From: JAGOBP01 sp046328575
GTDB taxonomy: Bacteria; Chloroflexota; Anaerolineae; Fen-1058
Assembly: GCA_046328575.1 (NCBI GenBank)
Contig: JAXLWI010000004.1
Location: 60,486 to 124,485 of the forward strand
Direction: 5' to 3'
DNA: 64,000 nucleotides
The notes below the pieces were generated by a model. It had not been told where the DNA came from and did no database searches. It saw nothing but the letters and a program-made list of their open reading frames with translations. The position numbers and the translations under genes were made by a program. Positions 28,250 to 34,276 of this stretch are shown piece after piece (within the stretch, counting starts at the first letter, position 1; each line of letters starts with the position of its first letter).

Positions 28250-29725
28250 TCACTTCTCAGTCGTGCGCAAGTGCGGATACAAAATCACTTCGCGGATCGT
28301 CGTCCGATTGGTCATTAGCATCGTCAAGCGATCGATGCCCATGCCAAAGCCACCGTTGGGCGGCATGCCGTACCGCATCGCGCGCAGATAGTCTTCGTCC
28401 AGCGGATGCGCCTCGCCTTCTTCCATATTATCGGCCTTAGCCATCTCGACAAAGCGCTCTTCTTGATCGAGCGGATCATTCAATTCGGAAAAGGCGTTGC
28501 CCATCTCCATACCCGCGATGAAGAACTCAAAACGCTCAACGTGCATCGGATCGTCGGCCTTGCGCTTCGCCAACGGCGAAATGTCGCGCGGGTAATCGTA
28601 GATGAACGTCGGCTGGATTAGTTCCGGTTCGACGTAGTCACCCACCAACCCGTCGATCAGCTTGCCCCATGACGCATCTTCGGGCGCGTTGCCGCCTTTG
28701 GCGCGAATCGCTGCACGCAATTGATCGGCTTCGGGATAATCGGCGTAGTCGATGCCCGACCACTTCTTGATCGCTTCGCGCATCGTTAAGCGCTGCCACT
28801 TGCCGCCCAACTCGATCTCGTATTCGCCGTATTGAATCTTGGTCGAGCCGGTGACTGCCTGCGCGACGTAGGCCAGCAATTGCTCGGTGACTTCCATCAC
28901 CTTGTTGTAGTCCCAATACGCGGCGTAAAATTCCAACTGCGTAAACTCAGGATTGTGTTTGAAGGACACGCCTTCGTTGCGGAAGTCGCGGCCGATCTCG
29001 TACACGCGCTCGTACATGCCCACCAGCAAGCGCTTGAGATACAACTCGAACGAGATGCGCAAGTACAAATCCTGATTCAACTGGTTGTGATGTGTAATAA
29101 AAGGCCGCGCCGCTGCGCCACCATACAACGGCTGCAAGACCGGCGTTTCCACTTCGATGAAGTCCAACTCATCGAAGAAGCGCCGCACGGCGTTGACAAC
29201 CTTGGTGCGTGTGCGGAACACGTCACGCGTTTCAGGATTCGACATCAAGTCGGCGTAGCGCTGGCGCAAACGTGTTTCCACGTCCTTCAAGCCGTGCCAC
29301 TTTTCAGGCGGCGGCGTGATCGACTTGGAGATCAATCGGAGGTCAGACAGGCGCAGCGTGGGCTCGCCCGTCTTCGTGCGGAACATGTGGCCGCTGGCCT
29401 GCACAAAGTCGCCCAGATCGAGATCCTTCAAGAACATCTCGTAAGCGGCCTCGCCGACTTCTTCTTTTTTCATGTAGATTTGCAGGCGGCTCGTGCCATC
29501 TTCGATGTGCGCGAACGACGCTTTACCCATCGGGCGCACCAACACCACCCGACCGACCACCGTGGCATTCACGGCTTCGCCCGTCGGTTCAGCCGCGTTG
29601 AACGCGTCGATGACCTGCCGATTGGTATGCGTACGCTCGACGCGTGCCGGATACGGATCGATGCCGCGGTCGCGCAAGCGCTGCAGTTTCTTAAGGCGTT
29701 CAAGTTCCAGATCACTGAATTCCAT
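28250..29725 (-). CDS. lysS: Lysyl-tRNA synthetase, class II
   Basis: Charges tRNA-Lys. The 491 residues match the usual length. An N-terminal OB-fold anticodon-binding domain (about 55-150, VVGRVVLVRPMGKASFAHIEDGTSRLQIY) is followed by a class II catalytic domain: motif 2 around IGRDFRNEGVSFKHNPEFTQLEFY and motif 3 in GGFGMGIDRLTMLMTN near the C-terminus, ending in REVILYPHLR. It lies downstream of greA in the same orientation, a common pairing. A hairpin terminator stands between the two, so lysS may depend on read-through or on its own promoter. Confidence 0.97.
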   Translation of the reverse strand: MEFSDLELERLKKLQRLRDRGIDPYPARVERTHTNRQVIDAFNAAEPTGEAVNATVVGRVVLVRPMGKASFAHIEDGTSRLQIYMKKEEVGEAAYEMFLKDLDLGDFVQASGHMFRTKTGEPTLRLSDLRLISKSITPPPEKWHGLKDVETRLRQRYADLMSNPETRDVFRTRTKVVNAVRRFFDELDFIEVETPVLQPLYGGAAARPFITHHNQLNQDLYLRISFELYLKRLLVGMYERVYEIGRDFRNEGVSFKHNPEFTQLEFYAAYWDYNKVMEVTEQLLAYVAQAVTGSTKIQYGEYEIELGGKWQRLTMREAIKKWSGIDYADYPEADQLRAAIRAKGGNAPEDASWGKLIDGLVGDYVEPELIQPTFIYDYPRDISPLAKRKADDPMHVERFEFFIAGMEMGNAFSELNDPLDQEERFVEMAKADNMEEGEAHPLDEDYLRAMRYGMPPNGGFGMGIDRLTMLMTNRTTIREVILYPHLRTTEK

Positions 29726-29744
29726 AGTTGCTCCGATTCAACAA

Positions 29745-29774
29745 AAAGTCCATGCGGTGCTTCGCATGGACTTT
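29745..29774 (-). terminator. Intercistronic terminator/attenuator between greA and lysS
   Basis: A perfect 12-bp stem (AAAGTCCATGCG at 29745-29756, CGCATGGACTTT at 29763-29774) is followed on the minus strand by TTTTTGTTG. It is placed after greA and 20 bp before the lysS start, so it would lower lysS expression relative to greA unless read through. Confidence 0.85.
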
Positions 29775-29792
29775 GAAGTGTGAGTTAGTCGC

Positions 29793-30263
29793 TCACTCGA
29801 TGGCCGCAATGCGAAACGTCAACAGGCCGGCGGGAGCGTTCACTTGGACGGTATCGCCCACGCGCCGCCCCATCAGCGCCTTGCCCAGCGGGCTTTCATT
29901 GCTAATCTTACCTTTGGTCGGATCGGCTTCGGCCGCGCCGACGAGATGATAAATCTCCGGCGGGTTGCTGCCCTCCACGATGGTGATCTTTGCGCCCAAC
30001 GAGACTTCGTCCGTGGCGGCGGCTTTGTCGTCGATCAGCACCGCATTCTTCAGCATCATTTCCAGCGTCAGAATGCGGCCTTCGACAAAGGCCTGCTCGT
30101 TCTTGGCATCGTCGTATTCGGCGTTCTCGTCGATGTCGCCTTCTTCCATCGCCGCGTGCAAACGCTCGGCCACTTCGTGACGACGCACGGTCTGCAAATA
30201 TTGCAGCTCATCTTCGAGTTTCGTAAGACCTTCCTTGGTCAGAAAGGTCGGCTGCTCAGTCAT
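29793..30263 (-). CDS. greA: Transcription elongation factor GreA (copy 1)
   Basis: Rescues backtracked RNA polymerase by stimulating transcript cleavage through the secondary channel. 156 residues, normal length. The N-terminal coiled coil carries the acidic tip GDIDENAEYDDAKNEQAFVEGRI with the conserved Asp and Glu. The C-terminal FKBP-like domain has PEIYHLVGAAEADPTKGKISNESPLGKALMG. A second GreA is encoded at 47766-48236. This copy has a leader of about 115 nt with two hairpins, one terminator-like, and a promoter that overlaps the divergent one for the desulfhydrase. The ATG at 30263 is preceded by GGGAGGATGTATCC. Confidence 0.95.
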   Translation of the reverse strand: MTEQPTFLTKEGLTKLEDELQYLQTVRRHEVAERLHAAMEEGDIDENAEYDDAKNEQAFVEGRILTLEMMLKNAVLIDDKAAATDEVSLGAKITIVEGSNPPEIYHLVGAAEADPTKGKISNESPLGKALMGRRVGDTVQVNAPAGLLTFRIAAIE

Positions 30264-30297
30264 GGATACATCCTCCCGACTACACCTGCTCTATGTC

Positions 30298-30323
30298 AAA
30301 AAATGCGCCAGGCGCGCATTTTT
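30298..30323 (-). terminator. Terminator-like hairpin inside the greA leader
   Basis: AAAAATGCGC (30299-30308) and GCGCATTTTT (30314-30323) pair perfectly around a 5-base loop. On the minus strand the stem ends in six T residues. It lies between the greA promoter (30387-30415) and the greA start (30263). An upstream hairpin GGACTGAG/CTCAGTCC (30339-30365) precedes it on the transcript. The layout recalls the E. coli greA leader, where early termination yields the short GraL RNAs. Confidence 0.65.
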
Positions 30324-30386
30324 CAGTAACAAACGCAAGGACTGAGGCAGTCTTCTGCTCAGTCCCCACGCTCTATGACCGCGCAG

Positions 30387-30415
30387 ATTATAACGGGTTT
30401 GCACAGAATTGTAAA
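30387..30415 (-). promoter_or_regulatory. greA promoter, overlapping a divergent promoter
   Basis: Leftward TTTACA (plus 30410-30415) and TATAAT (plus 30387-30392) are 17 bp apart. The element interleaves with the rightward promoter at 30399-30426, so only one polymerase can bind at a time. Confidence 0.75.
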
Positions 30416-30426
30416 GTGCCTATAAT
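30399..30426 (+). promoter_or_regulatory. Promoter of the D-cysteine desulfhydrase-type gene
   Basis: TTGCAC (30399-30404) and TATAAT (30421-30426) are 16 bp apart. The start site would be near 30433, giving a leader of about 25 nt to the ATG at 30458. Confidence 0.75.
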
Positions 30427-30457
30427 CCCCGTGAGAAATTTCAGACTGGAGTCTACC

Positions 30458-31444
30458 ATGCCGTTCGATCGACTGCCCCGTGCCTCGCTCGGATTCTTCC
30501 CGACCCCGCTGCATTCGCTGCCCAACCTATCCGCCCGCCTAGGCGGTCCGGCGATCTGGGTCAAACGTGACGATCAAACCGGCCTGGCGACGGGCGGCAA
30601 CAAGACCCGCAAGTTGGAGTATCTGCTGGGCGAAGCGTTGGCCCAACACGCCGACACGTTGATCACCATCGGCGCGCCGCAGTCCAATCACGCCCGGCAG
30701 ACGGCGGCGGCGGCGGCCAAGGCGGGCCTCAAATCGGCGTTGGTGCTGCGCGGCTCCGCCCCAGCCGATCGGACCGGCAACATCCTCATCGACGATTTGA
30801 TCGGCGCGGAAGTGTACTGGGCCGGTACGCGCGCGGACAGCACCGCTCTGAATGAAGTGGCCGACGAACTTCGTGCGCGCGGCCAACGACCGTACGTCAT
30901 CCCGCTGGGCGGCTCCAACTCGATCGGCGCGGTGGGCTACCTCACGGCCATGCTGGAAATGATCGATCAGGCTAAAGCGCAGGGCGTAAGTTTTGACGCC
31001 ATCGTGTTTGCGACCAGCTCAGGCGGCACCCACAGCGGCCTGACGATCGGCGCGAAGTTGGCGAGCTATGCCGGTCGGGTCTTGGGTATCAGCGTCGATC
31101 ACACCGCCGATCATTTGGTGCCCGTGTTGGTCGATCTGGCGAATGCGACTGCGCGGCATATCGGCGAAGCATGGTCCTTCACCGCGGCCGATTTCGAAGT
31201 GAACGATCACTATCTGGGCGGCGGCTACGCGGTGATGGGCGAACCCGAACGCGAGGCCATTCATCTGTGCGCGCAGACCGAAGGCTTGTTGGTCGATCCG
31301 GTGTATACGGGTCGCGCTATGGCAGGCCTGATCGATCTGGTTCGACGTGGTGAATTCAAGGCGGGGCAAAACGTACTATTCTGGCATACCGGTGGCACGC
31401 CGGCGCTGTTTGCGTACGTTAAGCAGTTGACGGGACAAGCCTAA
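30458..31444 (+). CDS. D-cysteine desulfhydrase / ACC deaminase family PLP enzyme
   Basis: 328 residues from the ATG at 30458, chosen because a promoter lies just upstream and ACTGGAG precedes it; the frame is open further left but would start before the promoter. It belongs to fold-type II PLP enzymes. GGNKTRKLEYLLGEA holds the PLP lysine (about residue 49), ITIGAPQSNHARQTAAAAAKAGL follows, and FATSSGGTHSGL is the phosphate-binding loop. VDPVYTGRAMAGL and LFWHTGGTPALF are standard for the family. Members cleave D-cysteine to pyruvate, H2S and ammonia, deaminate 1-aminocyclopropane-1-carboxylate, or lyse L-cysteate; these cannot be told apart by eye. The start ASLGFFPTPLHSLPNLS fits the desulfhydrase branch best. 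Confidence 0.85.
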   Translation: MPFDRLPRASLGFFPTPLHSLPNLSARLGGPAIWVKRDDQTGLATGGNKTRKLEYLLGEALAQHADTLITIGAPQSNHARQTAAAAAKAGLKSALVLRGSAPADRTGNILIDDLIGAEVYWAGTRADSTALNEVADELRARGQRPYVIPLGGSNSIGAVGYLTAMLEMIDQAKAQGVSFDAIVFATSSGGTHSGLTIGAKLASYAGRVLGISVDHTADHLVPVLVDLANATARHIGEAWSFTAADFEVNDHYLGGGYAVMGEPEREAIHLCAQTEGLLVDPVYTGRAMAGLIDLVRRGEFKAGQNVLFWHTGGTPALFAYVKQLTGQA

Positions 31445-31459
31445 CGGCCCACCGCAAGC

Positions 31460-31496
31460 AAAAAGAGGCGACCAGCAATTGGCCGCCTCTTTTTTG
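31460..31496. terminator. Bidirectional terminator
   Basis: AAAAAGAGGCG (31460-31470) pairs with CGCCTCTTTTT (31485-31495), with T-runs on both strands. It serves the desulfhydrase gene (ending 31444) and the convergent LysM gene (ending 31511). Confidence 0.85.
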
Positions 31497-31510
31497 TTAC
31501 TGCGTAGACT

Positions 31511-32080
31511 CTAAGGAATGCACAGCTTAGAGCCGGCGAAGATCAGGTTGAGATTCCAAATGTGATTGGCGCGCGCGATAGCCCAAATATTCGAGTTGTA
31601 TTTCGCAGCGATCGAATACAGCGTATCACCGGGCACCACTTGATGGAAGAAGCGGCAGCCAGGGGCGACGGGCGTTGGGCCGGGCGTAGCCGTTGGGCCA
31701 GGGGTGGCCGTCGGGCCAGGCGTCGGCGTGGGCGTCGGCGCGTTCGGACCAAATTGCGCTACGCAGGTTGGACCGGCCGGAATACTGGCCCACGGCGCAT
31801 TGGGAATCTGCAGCGATTGACCGACCAACAGACGATACGGCCAGGCGACGTTATTCTGCTTGGCGATGACCCACGGATCGACCTTGTAGGCGCGGCCAAT
31901 GCAGAACAGCGATTCGCCGTACTTCACGACGTGCGTGCCGAGGACTGGATAAGGCGTCGGCGAGGGCGTGGCCGTGGCGACGGGTGACTGCCACACGCCG
32001 CTGCCCGCCGACACCGGAAAGACCGAGACGGCCAGCAGCAGAGCAGCCAAAACGAGGGCAAAACGTGGAGCATGCTTCAT
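31511..32080 (-). CDS. Secreted protein with two LysM domains
   Basis: 189 residues. A signal peptide (about 1-26, LVLAALLLAVSVFPVSAG) leads to LysM 1 (about 48-95, LGTHVVKYGESLFCIGRAYKVDPWVIAKQNN...LLVGQSLQIP). A Thr-Pro-Gly linker of short TPGPTA-type repeats precedes LysM 2 (about 145-189, FHQVVPGDTLYSIAAKYNSNIWAIARANHIWNLNLIFAGSKLCIP). LysM binds N-acetylglucosamine polymers, so the protein should sit in the cell envelope or on chitin-like glycans. No catalytic domain is present. LysM 1 and the spacing to LysM 2 are the same as in the C-terminal half of the neighbouring cohesin protein, indicating a tandem duplication. The ATG at 32080 has AAGGAGGCG upstream. Confidence 0.85.
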   Translation of the reverse strand: MKHAPRFALVLAALLLAVSVFPVSAGSGVWQSPVATATPSPTPYPVLGTHVVKYGESLFCIGRAYKVDPWVIAKQNNVAWPYRLLVGQSLQIPNAPWASIPAGPTCVAQFGPNAPTPTPTPGPTATPGPTATPGPTPVAPGCRFFHQVVPGDTLYSIAAKYNSNIWAIARANHIWNLNLIFAGSKLCIP

Positions 32081-32181
32081 AACAACGCCTCCTTAAATGT
32101 GTTGCTTAATTGTAATATCAAATGCGTTCAAAGACAAAATCAAGTTGCTTCCACCGGGGGGCCGTTCCCGGATCCGCACAA

Positions 32182-33282
32182 CTACGGAATGCACAACCGC
32201 TGTCCGGCAAAGATCAAGTTGATGTTCGAAATGCCGTTAGCCTGAGCGATCGCGTATACATTCGAGTTGAAGTGCAAGGCGATGCGATATAAGGTATCCC
32301 CGTAGCGCACGACGTACTGAGCACGACACACGGGCGGTTGAACCGTTGGCGTGGGCGTTGGCGATGGGCCAGGCGTTACCGTGGGCGTGGGTGTGCCAAA
32401 CTGACGTACGCACACCGGCCCGGCGGGCGGATTGATCCACGGCGAGTTGGGGATCTTCAACGACTGATTCGGAAAGATCGTGTATGGCCAGAACACGCTG
32501 TTCGTCTGCGCGATCGACCACGGTGACACACCGTACGCGCGTCCAATGCAGAACAACGTCTCGCCCGGTTTGACAACGTGCGTACCCAAAATTGAAGGCG
32601 GCAGCGTTGCGATAGGTGTAGGCGTGGCCGTCGCCGCCGGGCTGGTCGTGGGCGTTGGCCCCAAAGTCGGCGTTACCGTCGGCGTGGGCGTTGGGCCGAG
32701 CGTGGGTGTCGGCGTGGGCGTCGGCGATGAAGCCACTGTCGGCGTCACGGTAGGCGTTACGCCAGCATCGCCCGTAACGGTCACCGAGCCAGGCGTCAAC
32801 ACAGCAGTAATTCCACTGCCGGAGGCATCAGCCAGCAGGACACCCAACGGCGCCGCAACTACATCGGTGCGATAGGCCACCGGCGAAGTTCCGGCCGCCT
32901 TGCCGCGGAACGTGATCTGCAACAACGCGCCATTGCCGCTGACACCGGGCTTGCCCAATTGCGACACGCCGTAATCGATGGTGCCCGCCACATTGTCAAA
33001 CGTATTTTGCGTCGTGAAGTCGGCCGCGATGAAGCCGCCGTGCGCCAACTGCGTTACTTCCAATACGGCGGGATCAAAGCTTAAGTGCAATTCATAAGCC
33101 GACAGACTGACGACGTTACTGACGTTGATGGCGATCGTCGTCGTGGCGTTCTGTGCCACCGAGGCCGAGGCAGGTGCAACTTCCACGGTCGTCCCTTGCG
33201 CGACGACGACACCCACCAGAAGCAACGAAGCGGCCAGCGCCATCACGGCGGCCAACCGAGTCCAAGGTGTAGTGCGAAACAT
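32182..33282 (-). CDS. Secreted cohesin-domain protein with two LysM domains
   Basis: 366 residues from the ATG at 33282 (GGAGG 7 bases upstream). After a signal peptide (VMALAASLLLVGVVVAQG) comes a cohesin-like domain at about 30-170: VEVAPASASVAQNATTTIAI, LSAYELHLSFDPAVLEVTQ and NGALLQITFRGKAAGTSPV, the hallmark strands of type I/II cohesins. A long Thr-Pro linker (about 172-225) leads to LysM 1 (LGTHVVKPGETLFCIGRAY) and LysM 2 (YVVRYGDTLYRIALHFNSNVYAIAQANGI), ending LCIP like its neighbour. Cohesins bind dockerins. A dockerin gene lies immediately upstream on the same strand, suggesting a wall-anchored scaffold and client. It has its own promoter at 33378-33406. Confidence 0.85.
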   Translation of the reverse strand: MFRTTPWTRLAAVMALAASLLLVGVVVAQGTTVEVAPASASVAQNATTTIAINVSNVVSLSAYELHLSFDPAVLEVTQLAHGGFIAADFTTQNTFDNVAGTIDYGVSQLGKPGVSGNGALLQITFRGKAAGTSPVAYRTDVVAAPLGVLLADASGSGITAVLTPGSVTVTGDAGVTPTVTPTVASSPTPTPTPTLGPTPTPTVTPTLGPTPTTSPAATATPTPIATLPPSILGTHVVKPGETLFCIGRAYGVSPWSIAQTNSVFWPYTIFPNQSLKIPNSPWINPPAGPVCVRQFGTPTPTVTPGPSPTPTPTVQPPVCRAQYVVRYGDTLYRIALHFNSNVYAIAQANGISNINLIFAGQRLCIP

Positions 33283-33377
33283 GATGTCCTCCAAAGCCAG
33301 ACTGAGTACCCCGTCTGAATCCAGGCCCGGCTAAAGGCCCACGTATTTAGGGATTCAGATCACTGCTGAGTGGGGTG

Positions 33378-33406
33378 ATTATACAATTTTCGATCGCGAG
33401 AAGCAA
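33378..33406 (-). promoter_or_regulatory. Promoter of the cohesin-LysM gene
   Basis: Leftward TTGCTT (plus 33401-33406) and TATAAT (plus 33378-33383) are exactly 17 bp apart, giving a leader of about 90 nt. It lies in the gap after the dockerin gene, so the two genes can be expressed separately. Confidence 0.8.
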
Positions 33407-33473
33407 ACACAGCGGGTTGATCCGACCGATAACGTACCCGGCCGCTCACCTCAACCGAGCGGTTTCCCAGCCC

Positions 33474-34103
33474 TTACGGCCCCCACGACGTCGGCCCAAC
33501 GCGATTCCAGTTGCTGGCTCCGATTGCCAGATCGATGATATTGACCGAGCCGTCGTCGTTGATGTCAGAAGGCTCGTCGGCACCCGCACAACCGATCGAG
33601 TTGGAGCGAACCGGAAAACCAGATTGATCGAACTTGGCCGCCATCGTGGCAATATCGAGGATGTTCACGGCGTTATCGCCGTTGACATCGCCGCCGAGCA
33701 AGTGCGCGGTGCCGACCGGGAAGGTGCTGGCCTGTCCATCGACGACCACTTCGGATTTGCCCGCGGTCAGATAACCCGGATAACTTGCCTCAAGCGTGTA
33801 CGTGTAGACATCTAAACTTTCAAGGCCAAACAGGCCGGTCCCATCGGTATAGGCTGGACCATAGGTCGTAGCGCCGTTGGCTGTCACGGCCACACACGCC
33901 CACGTGCCGCCCCCGGGATTCGGATTGGCGGGTGTGCCCTGGCGGGTCACCGTCCCAACGATCGTGCCGGGCACGGGCGTCGGCGGTGGCGAGTCGGGCG
34001 GCGACATGAACGGTCGCGCTGAGGTGATATTAGCGGTGGTCATCAAGAAACCAAACAAGAGGGCGCAACTGAGCGTCAACGCGAGTGTGCGACGTGATGT
34101 CAT
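33474..34103 (-). CDS. Secreted protein with a type I dockerin domain
   Basis: 209 residues. Signal peptide (about 1-29, LTLSCALLFGFLMTTANITSA), a Pro-rich spacer, and a small beta-sandwich resembling carboxypeptidase-regulatory/Cna-B folds (about 45-135, GTIVGTVTRQG...GYLTAGKSEVVVDGQ). A C-terminal dockerin follows at about 136-205. Its two F-hand calcium loops are GDVNGDNAVNILDIATMAAKF and SDINDDGSVNIIDLAIGASNW, each with Asp/Asn at loop positions 1, 3 and 5 and Asp at 12. No enzyme domain is present, so it may be an adaptor or structural protein. The cohesin-LysM gene directly downstream is the obvious candidate partner. GGAGG lies 7 bases before the ATG. Confidence 0.85.
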   Translation of the reverse strand: MTSRRTLALTLSCALLFGFLMTTANITSARPFMSPPDSPPPTPVPGTIVGTVTRQGTPANPNPGGGTWACVAVTANGATTYGPAYTDGTGLFGLESLDVYTYTLEASYPGYLTAGKSEVVVDGQASTFPVGTAHLLGGDVNGDNAVNILDIATMAAKFDQSGFPVRSNSIGCAGADEPSDINDDGSVNIIDLAIGASNWNRVGPTSWGP

Positions 34104-34210
34104 CCTTCAACCTCCAACCTGAAAGTGATAAGTACCGTGTTTAGGCTAGCACATAATCACAGTCGAGTGGATTCCAGTTGAGTTACCAGTGAGTTAAGCG
34201 GAGTCGCCAC

Positions 34211-34249
34211 AAAAAAAGATGCGCCGCACTGAAATACCTGCGACGCATC
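34211..34249 (-). terminator. Terminator of the penicillin-acylase-type gene
   Basis: On the minus strand GATGCGTCGC pairs with GCGGCGCATC over 10 positions with one G-U wobble (plus 34218-34249), followed by seven T residues (34211-34217). It lies 28 bp past the stop at 34277. Confidence 0.85.
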
Positions 34250-34276
34250 CGTTTGCATCCAGTCTTAATTTGAACG

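Noticed and set aside
31511..34103. Cellulosome cluster
   Set aside because: No glycoside hydrolase, carbohydrate-binding module or multi-cohesin scaffoldin is present; only one cohesin and one dockerin.
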